Part shown: positions 28,155 to 34,585 of the stretch, in pieces
How the letters are laid out: every line of letters starts with the position of its first letter
Position numbering within the stretch: the first letter of the stretch is position 1
Assembly: GCA_016710635.1 (NCBI GenBank)
Contig: JADJVL010000012.1
Span: forward strand, 1 to 64,000
Origin: Holophagaceae bacterium
GTDB taxonomy: Bacteria; Acidobacteriota; Holophagae; Holophagales; Holophagaceae
Direction of reading: 5' to 3'
Length of the DNA stretch: 64,000 bases
Translations under genes and position numbers: made by a program
Notes under the pieces: model-generated
Seen by the model: only the letters and a program-made list of their open reading frames with translations
Databases searched by the model: none
What the model was told of the DNA's origin: nothing

Positions 28155-28640
28155 ATGAAGCTGTGCACATTTCCCTTCGTTGTAGTAATCCTTGCAAGCC
28201 TGCTGGGATGCCGAGGCCCATCCTTCCTTGTGCAACGGGATATGACTTGGCCACAAGGGCTATTTGGCTACATTTCTGGGACTGTATTTAAGCCCGATGG
28301 TCAAACTACCTTCTCTCATGCTGTCATTATTCTTCATCTCCACGATTCGTCACTTGTCGCACCAGAACGGGTGAAGACAACCGGCCCAGATGGCTCATTC
28401 TCGTTTGGGCTAATTCCACTCGGCCGTTACGTCCTTAATCAAGCCCGCCCCAATTATGGTTCCTGCGGCCGCGAATCTGATTCGGCAGGCTGTATTTCAT
28501 TTCGCTACCCAGAAATTAGGCGGTCTTACTCAAAAGTCCTCAAGTTCAAATCCAAATCCGTTCTAGGCGATCGAGTGCTCACAAAATTAGTCGTTACCCT
28601 ACACAATGGGACTTATGCCGATCCCATCTTTCGTCCATGA
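28155..28640 (+). CDS. Cassette-encoded lipoprotein with carboxypeptidase-regulatory-like (Ig-like) domain
   Basis: 161 aa. The signal FVVVILASLLGC ends in a lipobox (LLGC), so the mature protein should be a lipoprotein. After it, FGYISGTVFKPDGQTTFSHA and TTGPDGSFSFGLIPLGRYVL match the beta-sandwich repeat typical of carboxypeptidase regulatory-like domains. ATG lies 5 bp after attC 2; the stop lies 3 bp before attC 3. Exposed on the cell envelope by inference; the partner is unknown. Confidence 0.75.
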   Translation: MKLCTFPFVVVILASLLGCRGPSFLVQRDMTWPQGLFGYISGTVFKPDGQTTFSHAVIILHLHDSSLVAPERVKTTGPDGSFSFGLIPLGRYVLNQARPNYGSCGRESDSAGCISFRYPEIRRSYSKVLKFKSKSVLGDRVLTKLVVTLHNGTYADPIFRP

Positions 28641-28643
28641 CCG

Positions 28644-28764
28644 GCCTAACCAATCGTTCAACCGGACGCTGCCTTCGCGGGCAGGTTTCCTCGCTCAGCG
28701 TCCCGCTTCGCTCTCCATCCCACCGCGCCGCCGTGGCAGCGCCGGTTAACTTCTTTCGTTAGGC
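28644..28764 (+). other. attC site 3 (121 bp)
   Basis: R'' GCCTAAC (28644-28650), L'' TTCAACCGGACGCTGCC, L' GGCAGCGCCGGTTAA, R' GTTAGGC (28758-28764). The arms pair with two extrahelical bases in the same positions as in the other sites. Confidence 0.92.
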
Positions 28765-28774
28765 TTCATCTCAA

Positions 28775-29080
28775 ATGACGAAATCCACGATTGAACGCCT
28801 ACAGGATTGGTACCTCTCTCAGTGCAACGAGGACTGGGAGCATAGCTTTGGTATTGATATCGGAACGCTTGATAACCCAGGATTCACCCTCGACGTGGAT
28901 CTCGAAGAAACTGACCTAGCCTCGCGCGCCTTTTCTCCGGTTCACATTCAACGAGAGGACGAGCACGATTGGGTTCATTGCAAAGTAGAAGGCAACAAAT
29001 TCACCGGTGCTTGTGGTCCCAGAAATCTAGATGAACTCCTTAACGTTTTCCTCAACTGGGCTGATTCCTCCTCAGCCTAA
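28775..29080 (+). CDS. Imm53-family immunity protein (orphan cassette)
   Basis: 101 aa. RLQDWYLSQCNEDWEHSFGI, then TLDNPGF, DWVHCKVEGNKFTGACGP and NLDELLNVFLNW match the Imm53 family of polymorphic-toxin immunity proteins closely over the full length. Such proteins normally sit next to a toxin gene and neutralise it by binding. Here no toxin is present, only a promiscuous cassette, so it may protect against toxins of competitors. The stop codon TAA lies within the R'' box of attC 4 (GCCTAAC). Confidence 0.87.
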   Translation: MTKSTIERLQDWYLSQCNEDWEHSFGIDIGTLDNPGFTLDVDLEETDLASRAFSPVHIQREDEHDWVHCKVEGNKFTGACGPRNLDELLNVFLNWADSSSA

Positions 29081-29136
29081 CCCGTCGTTCAAGCGGGCCC
29101 GACTGCGTCGGGCCGCTTAACTTTTATCGCTAGGGC
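29075..29136 (+). other. attC site 4 (62 bp) with a degenerate R' box
   Basis: R'' GCCTAAC (29075-29081), L'' TTCAAGCGGGCCCGAC, loop TGC, L' GTCGGGCCGCTTAA. The R' box reads GCTAGGG instead of GTTRRRY (29129-29135). The stem is intact but the cleavage core is altered. Confidence 0.88.
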
Positions 29137-29140
29137 CACC

Positions 29141-29542
29141 ATGCGTCTCCAACTGCCACCCGTGAGAAAGACCGTAATCGCTGCGGCACTGGGCATATCT
29201 TCGGTATTCATGTATGCCGGGGGGAATCCGTTCAAGGATGCAGCCAAAAGAGTGGCAACTATTAAGCCGAATCCGAGGATCACAAGCAAACAGGCAGAGC
29301 TAATTGCGAGCCTGTACTTTGAACTTGAATTTGGGGGATGCGGCGGTCCGGCTGAGGCCGAGGACAATCCGACTCATTGGGCATTTAGATCATTCATAGG
29401 GGTTGGAGGTTCTCCGGGTCCCAAAATCACAGTCGATAAGAACTCCGGCATGGTGTCATCAGATTCCGGCCGAACCTATGATTCTCCATTCGCGTTGTCT
29501 AAGGCTGCCCTAACCCCTCGTTCAACCCGGTCCCAACCGTGA
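29141..29542 (+). CDS. Unknown small exported cassette protein reading into attC 5
   Basis: 133 aa. A signal-like N-terminus (RKTVIAAALGISSVFMYAGG) is followed by a short soluble domain with FELEFGGCGGPAEAEDN and GPKITVDKNSGMVSS. No family is known. The last ten residues are translated from the attC: the R'' box here is GCCCTAAC with one extra C, which removes the in-frame TAA that the standard GCCTAAC would provide. The original protein probably ended ...SKAA. Confidence 0.66.
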   Translation: MRLQLPPVRKTVIAAALGISSVFMYAGGNPFKDAAKRVATIKPNPRITSKQAELIASLYFELEFGGCGGPAEAEDNPTHWAFRSFIGVGGSPGPKITVDKNSGMVSSDSGRTYDSPFALSKAALTPRSTRSQP

Positions 29543-29606
29543 CTTTCATGATTCATGATTTTGACACTCGACCCACGGTTGGGCCGATTAACTTCATCCG
29601 CTAGGT
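29507..29606 (+). other. attC site 5 (100 bp) with altered R'' and R' boxes
   Basis: R'' GCCCTAAC (extra C), L'' TTCAACCCGGTCCCAACCGTG, L' CACGGTTGGGCCGATTAA, R' GCTAGGT (29600-29606) in place of GTTRRRY. The arms still pair well. Confidence 0.85.
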
Positions 29607-29612
29607 TAGCAA

Positions 29613-30176
29613 TTGCGCACGCCGCCATCATCCATCGCGAGCTCAGTTTCGAGCGAACTTGCAGGTGAGCAAATCATTTGGGCGGATTCGCCTAATCGTT
29701 GGGCTTATGCCAGAAGGCACTGGAAGACAGCACTCATCGGTATTCTCTGGACTGCAATGTCAATATTTGCATTTCGCCAGTCGAACCACTTCCAGGTAAG
29801 AGGGAATTCCATATCCGAAGGGTTCTCTTTTTCATGGGACCTAATGTTTTTATCGATAGGCATCATCATGCTGGTTTCTCCCCTTTGGGCTGCCTGGAGG
29901 GCTGGGAGCATTTACTATGTGATTACGGACAAGCGAGCAGTAATATTTGAGAAACTTTTCAAGCTACATATTCATTCCTTTTCTCCTCTTGTAGTCGCCG
30001 GCTTCGAGCGCGTCTCGAATGGGGGACCTGGTGGGGATATCATTTTCATGAGCTTTTCTTATCGAACCGGCAAGGGGGGAACGAAGATCAATAAGATTGG
30101 ATTCATTGGTTTAGCAGATTGCTCCGATGTCGAAGTAGCAATTACTAAATTGGCGGCCTCGGCTAACTCAGCCTAA
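29613..30176 (+). CDS. Bacterial PH-domain membrane protein (cassette)
   Basis: 187 aa, TTG start 6 bp after the attC 5 core. Two membrane helices (TALIGILWTAMSIFAF and LMFLSIGIIMLVSPLWAAW) are followed by SIYYVITDKRAVIFEKLF, the usual first strands of bacterial PH (YdbS/YdbT-like) domains. The C-terminal part contains IGFIGLADCSDVEVAI. The stop TAA is inside the GCCTAAC box of attC 6. The role of this family is mostly unknown; some members are envelope-stress related. Confidence 0.72.
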   Translation: MRTPPSSIASSVSSELAGEQIIWADSPNRWAYARRHWKTALIGILWTAMSIFAFRQSNHFQVRGNSISEGFSFSWDLMFLSIGIIMLVSPLWAAWRAGSIYYVITDKRAVIFEKLFKLHIHSFSPLVVAGFERVSNGGPGGDIIFMSFSYRTGKGGTKINKIGFIGLADCSDVEVAITKLAASANSA

Positions 30177-30268
30177 CGTCTCGTTCAACTCGGACCCAAC
30201 CGCACCTTGCCTCGGTCATGTTCTAGTCGTTCGGCCCGCGGTTAGGCGGCTATCTTTCTCTGTTAAAC
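30171..30268 (+). other. attC site 6 (98 bp), degenerate left-prime arm
   Basis: R'' GCCTAAC (30171-30177), L'' TTCAACTCGGACCCAACCGC, poorly matching L' GCGGTTAGGCGGC, R' GTTAAAC (30262-30268), which fits GTTRRRY. It is the last recognisable attC of the array. Confidence 0.78.
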
Positions 30269-30306
30269 ATCGCCCACAGAATTACTCATGACCGAGGTTC
30301 AAGCCC

Positions 30307-30713
30307 ATGGATGCAACCCTGATTCTCAAAGCTGCCGAAGCAACACTCATTGGCTCAATGCCGTTTCCAGAGATCGTGAAAAGCCTCCTGGAAAACGGTG
30401 TGGAGAATTACTTCGTGGATTACGCCTCCAGATCCTTCACCTTCTATGGCATGGAAGGCGGCGTCGCACACGCGCCACTCTCCATCGAGGATCTACCGGC
30501 AATCGCCGTGGACTTTGACCGTCCGTCCTTGCAGGCCGCCATTGTTGACAGCCAGCAGCACGGCCAGAAGTTCCGGGACTTCAGCAGGCGTGCGGTCGCT
30601 GCCGGGGTTCAGGCTACTTTGCCTTCCTCAGCGGGCAGCGCGTGACCTATTTTGGCCGCCAGGGCGATCAACATACCGAGTGGTACCCCGGCGCCAAGCC
30701 CAGCGACGCCTGA
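30307..30713 (+). pseudogene. DUF1398 (YbcV-like) gene with a one-base frameshift
   Basis: The uninterrupted frame gives MDATLILKAAEATLIGSMPF, then FPEIVKSLLENGVENYFVDYAS, typical of DUF1398, but stops at 30645. From about 30615 the family's C-terminal part continues in the -1 frame (GYFAFLSGQRVTYFGRQGD ... EWYPGAKPSDA) up to TGA at 30711-30713. A single missing base near CAGGC (30614-30620) explains it. Either the cassette gene is broken or this is a sequencing error. As written, the 112-aa product lacks the conserved end. No attC was found downstream of it. Confidence 0.78.
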
Positions 30714-30978
30714 CCTCCAACCCCATACGGGACCCGACTGCATGGCCGTCCGCTCGCTCTCGGCTATTGGCTTCCCCGACCTGCTCAGCGCCTCGATTCA
30801 GGCGGGCGCGCTTAGCCTGTTTCGTTGACTGCCCACCCCGCCATCACGGGACCCCATCGGACATAATGGCTACACATCGATCCAGAACTGTTTCATCCGG
30901 CCCTGCTTCTAGACCAAGCAATTCCAATCCAAGCTTTCTGATTTCGTCTTAGGGCATTTCACACAGCAGGAGGTTGAG
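30714..30978 (+). other. Gene-free stretch between the DUF1398 remnant and the next gene
   Basis: No supported gene. It contains direct repeat copy A (30907-30955) and ends with AGGAGG (30968-30973), the ribosome-binding site of the following TTG-started gene. No canonical attC boxes were found. Confidence 0.55.
30907..30955 (+). repeat. Direct repeat A (about 49 bp)
   Basis: Reads TTCTAGACCAAGC, TTCCAATCCAAG, TTTCTGATTTCGTCTTAGG in order. About four-fifths identical to copy B (32231-32278) with a one-base gap. Both end in GTCTTAGG just before a gene. It has no paired arms like an attC. Confidence 0.75.
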
Positions 30979-31497
30979 TTGAAGATCCTTCTCACAATCT
31001 CAATAATTCTTGTTATGCCCTCCATTCCGCGAGAACCAAGGGCTGACAACCCACTGGCCCCAGCCCATCCCCCGTCGCTGAAGAAGGCGCGGAGGATCGC
31101 AGAAACGACGGTATCGGAATTCATAAAGGTTATTGGCAACGCTGATGAGGTGACAATAGATAGCCTCTCCAGCATGCATCTCACTCGACAAGCGGACGGC
31201 ACGTATATCCAGGAATACTCGGTGGTGGACCACTCTGTTTCCATTTCGAACCCAGAGCAGATCCAGAGACTTATCCAAATTCTAAAAACCTCTCCAGCCA
31301 CCGGAGGTGGGGTGACTGGCTGCATGACCGATTTAGCCAAATTCAAGATCAAGGGTCAGACCATTGCCACGATGGGAATCTGCGAAGGTCAGCATCTTCG
31401 GTTCTCAATTCCCTCCCCAGACGTCCACATTCAAAACCCAGTTGCGTTTCGTGCCTGGTTCGTTGAAAACAAGGTCAAGATTTCCCTTCCCCAATGA
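30979..31497 (+). CDS. Unknown exported protein in the foreign island
   Basis: 172 aa. TTG at 30979 follows a perfect AGGAGG with 5-nt spacing. The N-terminus (KILLTISIILVMPSIPREP) is a signal peptide. The mature part includes ITIDSLSS-like and YIQEYSVVDHSVSISNPEQI segments and two cysteines (VTGCMTDLAKF, GICEGQH). No family is known. It lies between the two 49-bp repeats together with two lipoprotein genes. Confidence 0.68.
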   Translation: MKILLTISIILVMPSIPREPRADNPLAPAHPPSLKKARRIAETTVSEFIKVIGNADEVTIDSLSSMHLTRQADGTYIQEYSVVDHSVSISNPEQIQRLIQILKTSPATGGGVTGCMTDLAKFKIKGQTIATMGICEGQHLRFSIPSPDVHIQNPVAFRAWFVENKVKISLPQ

Positions 31498-31573
31498 ATT
31501 CATCGCTGGCCCGATTTTCTCGATCCAGGGAAGTCGACCCCGTCAGTCCCCAATCCCTCTTGGTCAGGTGCTC

Positions 31574-32089
31574 ATGCGCGTAATCGCTTTTAGCAAGACG
31601 ACCCTGGGCGGATTGACCACTGTCCTGCTTGCTCTATTCAGCTCAACTGGCTGCAAGGCCCCTCATGCAGAAAGGGTGGAAGGCAGATATCTCCGACTTC
31701 ACATCACGGAAGGCGAATTGGGCCAGATTCAGTTCTCCCGGTCAGAAGGACCACTTGACACCCCGGATTGCGAGATGGAGTGCGAATTTCCCAACAAGCA
31801 GACTCTTAGGGTCCCCTGCGTTTCACAGGAGATCATGATCGAGAAATCCACTGGCCCCATCGTTTCGACTGGAAATTTCAACCGCCAAGTTCTAAGCCCT
31901 TCTGTCAACGCGGCAAATCCGAAATCCAAACATGTTCTACTCGGGTCCTACAATCCGCTCAAGCCTCACCCTGGTTGGATTTCAACTTTTGAGGCCACTT
32001 TTGAAACAATCGAATTGCCGATCAGGTTCAGAATCATTTTCAAGGATCACTCCACACCGTTTTCCCCCGTCAGAATGCAAACCAAATGA
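31574..32089 (+). CDS. Unknown lipoprotein in the foreign island
   Basis: 171 aa from the ATG at 31574. The signal GLTTVLLALFSSTGC ends in a lipobox. The mature part begins KAPHAERVEG and has CEMECEFPNKQTLRVPC, a cluster of three cysteines. A longer frame opens upstream at 31364, but only the internal start gives a proper lipoprotein signal and avoids overlap with the preceding gene. No family was recognised. Confidence 0.62.
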   Translation: MRVIAFSKTTLGGLTTVLLALFSSTGCKAPHAERVEGRYLRLHITEGELGQIQFSRSEGPLDTPDCEMECEFPNKQTLRVPCVSQEIMIEKSTGPIVSTGNFNRQVLSPSVNAANPKSKHVLLGSYNPLKPHPGWISTFEATFETIELPIRFRIIFKDHSTPFSPVRMQTK

Positions 32090-32140
32090 ATCCCAGGCTC
32101 CCATGCGGCCCCATTGCTGTGCCCCGTCAATAGGCGTCCC

Positions 32141-32236
32141 ATGAAGCCTTCTTCGCTGTTAGCCGCATTGCTGCTCCCGCTGACTGCGTGCAGCCAGCCA
32201 ATGGCCCGCGACTGCCACTTGCAGATCTTCTTCTAA
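32141..32236 (+). CDS. 31-residue lipoprotein-like ORF ending in repeat B
   Basis: ATG at 32141 opens KPSSLLAALLLPLTAC, a complete lipoprotein signal with lipobox, followed by only ~14 residues before TAA, which is contributed by direct repeat B (TTCTAAC). It is either a tiny lipoprotein of the lysis/entericidin size class or the stump of a longer lipoprotein cut by the repeat. The absence of a clear ribosome-binding site keeps confidence low. Confidence 0.35.
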   Translation: MKPSSLLAALLLPLTACSQPMARDCHLQIFF

Positions 32237-32278
32237 CCCAAGCTTTTCCAATCCAATTTTCTCATTTTGTCTTAGGCC
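32231..32278 (+). repeat. Direct repeat B (about 48 bp)
   Basis: Reads TTCTAACCCAAGC, TTTTCCAATCCAAT, TTTCTCATTTTGTCTTAGGCC in order. Partner of repeat A at 30907. The ends TTCTAAC and CTTAGGC resemble, but do not match, integron R''/R' boxes (RYYYAAC/GTTRRRY), and the interior does not fold into L arms. Confidence 0.75.
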
Positions 32279-32282
32279 GCAC

Positions 32283-32588
32283 ATGAACTCCGCTTCAAAC
32301 CCGTGGCATGAGTACAAGCGCAGGAGAATGCGCTTCATTTTGGCGTTCGTCCTCGGTAGTGCAGTCGTCGGGATTGGTTTCTTGGCTTCGTCACTTATTG
32401 ACTCAAGTGCTCCGGCTTCGCTCGGTATCGTCGTGTTTACCGTTGGTGTTCTATGGTCCTCAACCTCGCTCTCCAAATTCCCATGCCCGAAGTGCGGCAA
32501 ACCCTTCATCTACGGCGACGAGATCCGCAATGGCTTCACAAGGCAATGCGTGCACTGCGGGCTTCCCAAATGGTCCATCCCGCCCTGA
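32283..32588 (+). CDS. Small membrane protein with C-terminal zinc ribbon
   Basis: 101 aa, ATG 4 bp after repeat B. Two hydrophobic helices (FILAFVLGSAVVGIGFLAS; SLGIVVFTVGVLWSS) are followed by a zinc-ribbon-like module: FPCPKCGKPF ... RQCVHCGLPKW, i.e. CxxC-x~20-CxxC. Proteins of this shape are common small hypothetical genes of soil bacteria. It is the last gene of the AT-richer island; high-GC DNA resumes about 20 bp later. Confidence 0.7.
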   Translation: MNSASNPWHEYKRRRMRFILAFVLGSAVVGIGFLASSLIDSSAPASLGIVVFTVGVLWSSTSLSKFPCPKCGKPFIYGDEIRNGFTRQCVHCGLPKWSIPP

Positions 32589-32655
32589 TCCATCGTTCAG
32601 CCCTGCGCCTATCCTCAGCGTCCAGACCCGTCCCGAGCCAAGCGAAAGGAGCCCC

Positions 32656-33039
32656 ATGCCCCTCGTCCGCATCGATGTTCTCGAAGGCCGCACCACCGGC
32701 GAACTCGCCGCCCTCGGCGACGGCGTCCACCGCGCCCTCGTGGAGACCATCGGCATTCCCGCCGCGGACCGCTTCCAGGTCCTGGCCGCGCACCCGGCAG
32801 GCCGGCTGGTCTTCGACCCGAACTACCTGGACATCGTCCGGACCCCCGGCGTCGTCCTCGTCCAGATCACCCTCAGCCTCGGCCGGAGCCTCGAGCAGAA
32901 GCGGGCCCTCCATGCCGCCGTGGCCCGCATCCTCGCCGCGGACTGCGGCGTCCGTCCCGAAGACGTCTTCATCAACCTCGTGGAAGTGGCGAAGGAGAAC
33001 TGGTCCTTCGGGAACGGTATCGCCCAGTACGCGCCCTGA
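32656..33039 (+). CDS. Tautomerase family protein
   Basis: 127 aa. The sequence begins MPLVRIDVLEGRT, placing the catalytic proline directly after Met as in 4-oxalocrotonate tautomerase relatives. FDPNYLDIVRTPGVVLVQITL and VFINLVEVAKENWSFGNG match the longer tautomerase_2 group. An AAAGGAG precedes the ATG. It is the first native high-GC gene after the island. The substrate is unknown. Confidence 0.83.
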   Translation: MPLVRIDVLEGRTTGELAALGDGVHRALVETIGIPAADRFQVLAAHPAGRLVFDPNYLDIVRTPGVVLVQITLSLGRSLEQKRALHAAVARILAADCGVRPEDVFINLVEVAKENWSFGNGIAQYAP

Positions 33040-33181
33040 GCCTGGGGCACGGCATCCCGATCCGGCAGCGGCAGATTTGATCGGGCGCGCCCTTGATGAA
33101 AGGATGACTCTCATCGGCCCGGCTGCGCGTGCAGGCTGAACCGTACCGGCCTGCAGAGGCCGCATTCCTCCGAGGCCCTCC

Positions 33182-34162
33182 ATGTCGAACCTGCAAAACC
33201 GGCTCCTCCTCTGCCTCCTGCTCGGCCTCCCGGGCCGCCTCGGCGCCGAGACCGAACTGGAGAAGGCCACGCGGCTGATCAAGGAAAAGAACTTCCCCCA
33301 GGCCCAGGCGCTGCTGGACCGGGCGGTTCAGACCGATCCGCGCAATGCGGAGGCCTGGTATCAGCTGGCCGAACTGCAGTGGGCCACCCGCAATCCCCGC
33401 AAGACCGTGGAGTGCGTGGACAAGGCCATCCAGCTCAGTCCGAACAAGGCGGCCTACCACGTGCTGCGCGGGAACGCCCTGGGCAACCTCGCGCAGAACG
33501 CCAACATGTTCAGCGCCATGGGCCTGGCCAAGGACTCCTGTGCTGCCCTCGAGAAGGCCGTCCAGCTGGAACCCGGGAACCGGGGCGCGATCCTCGCCCT
33601 GTTCAATTTCTATTTCAACGCCCCCGCCATCGCCGGCGGCGGCCTGGACAAGGCCGAAGCCCTCGCCACGCGGTCCCTGGCCCTGGATCCCTCCCGGGCC
33701 CACTTCATGAAGGGACAGCTCCGGAAGAAGCAGAAGGATCCCGGCGCCGCCCAGGCCGAGTACCGCCTGGCCCTTGCCGCGGATCCGAAGTTCTCGGCGG
33801 TCTGCAACCTGCTGGGCTACGTGGAGCTGGAAATGCAGCAGGTGGACCTGGCCCTGGAGCATTTCCGCAAGCAGGTGGAGCTGGATCCCGGCAATGCCAA
33901 CAGCTACGACAGCCTCGGCGATGGCCTCGTGGCCAAGGGCCGCTTTGACGAAGCCATCGCCGCCTACCGCAAGGCCCTCGCCCTGAATCCCCTTTTCACC
34001 GCCTCCCTCCGCAGCCTGGGGAAGGTCCTCGAACAGACGGGCCGGCGCGACGAGGCCATCCGGCATTACCGCGAGTGCGCCCAGCTCGGGGCCCAGAAAG
34101 GGATCCCCCAGCTGGAGAAGGAAGCCAAGGCGCGGCTGAAGGCCCTCGGCGTTTCCGGGTAG
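33182..34162 (+). CDS. Exported tetratricopeptide-repeat protein
   Basis: 326 aa with signal peptide (QNRLLLCLLLGLPGRLGA). At least six TPR motifs follow (AEAWYQLAELQWATRNPRKT, AAYHVLRGNALGNL, FSAVCNLLGYVELEMQQVDL, ANSYDSLGDGLVAKGRFDEA and others). It probably acts as a periplasmic scaffold for protein-protein contacts. No partner can be assigned from the neighbours. Confidence 0.87.
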   Translation: MSNLQNRLLLCLLLGLPGRLGAETELEKATRLIKEKNFPQAQALLDRAVQTDPRNAEAWYQLAELQWATRNPRKTVECVDKAIQLSPNKAAYHVLRGNALGNLAQNANMFSAMGLAKDSCAALEKAVQLEPGNRGAILALFNFYFNAPAIAGGGLDKAEALATRSLALDPSRAHFMKGQLRKKQKDPGAAQAEYRLALAADPKFSAVCNLLGYVELEMQQVDLALEHFRKQVELDPGNANSYDSLGDGLVAKGRFDEAIAAYRKALALNPLFTASLRSLGKVLEQTGRRDEAIRHYRECAQLGAQKGIPQLEKEAKARLKALGVSG

Positions 34163-34260
34163 GCGGAGGCCCGAAGCGTCCAGGCTCCGACGGTGGTACG
34201 CTCTCGGCCTCTTTCCCACCCCCTTTCCCGGACTCCCGGGCAGTCCTGCAAGAGGCCGCC

Positions 34261-34560
34261 ATGATCCTCGTGAGGAACACCTTCCGCATCAAGTTCGGCC
34301 AGGCCAAGCCGGCCATCGCCGCCTTCAAGGAGATCCTGGCCCTCAACGCCAGGCTCGGCGTGGGCGCCCAGTCCCGGCTGCTCTCGGACCTCACGGGGCC
34401 CTCCTACACCCTCCTCTTCGAGATGGAGTTCGCCAGCCTGGGCGACTGGGAGAACCAGTCCATGACGATCATGGGGTCCAGCGAGTGGCGCGCCTGCTAC
34501 GAGCGGTTCATCCCCTACGCCGAAGCCGGTTCGCGGGAGATCTTCAACGTCGTGGCCTAG
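34261..34560 (+). CDS. Dimeric alpha-beta barrel (NIPSNAP/ABM-like) protein
   Basis: 99 aa, ATG after AAGAGG. RNTFRIKFGQAKPAIAAFKE and LLSDLTGPSYTLLFEMEF, then SLGDWENQ, resemble the ferredoxin-like NIPSNAP/antibiotic-biosynthesis-monooxygenase fold. It may be co-transcribed with the racemase-like gene 25 bp downstream. The function is unknown. Confidence 0.62.
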   Translation: MILVRNTFRIKFGQAKPAIAAFKEILALNARLGVGAQSRLLSDLTGPSYTLLFEMEFASLGDWENQSMTIMGSSEWRACYERFIPYAEAGSREIFNVVA

Positions 34561-34585
34561 GCCATCTCCAGGCTGGAAGCCGCCC

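Larger units (their letters stand above)
26543..30268 (+). mobile_element. Integron cassette array lacking an integrase (CALIN)
   Basis: An AT-richer stretch in which single genes, all on the plus strand, alternate with attC recombination sites. Six sites have GCCTAAC-type R'' boxes, matching GTTRRRY-type R' boxes, and imperfectly paired L''/L' arms that share the pattern TTCAA...TTAA with extrahelical bases. No tyrosine recombinase gene (intI) is found at either end, so by the usual definition this is a CALIN rather than a complete integron. Cassette junctions (G^TT) fall at 26720, 27567, 28144, 28759, about 29130, about 29601 and 30263. Confidence 0.9.

Noticed and set aside
32231..32278. 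Repeat B as a canonical attC
   Set aside because: Ends TTCTAAC and CTTAGGC each differ from the consensus at the essential first base, and there are no L''/L' inverted arms.
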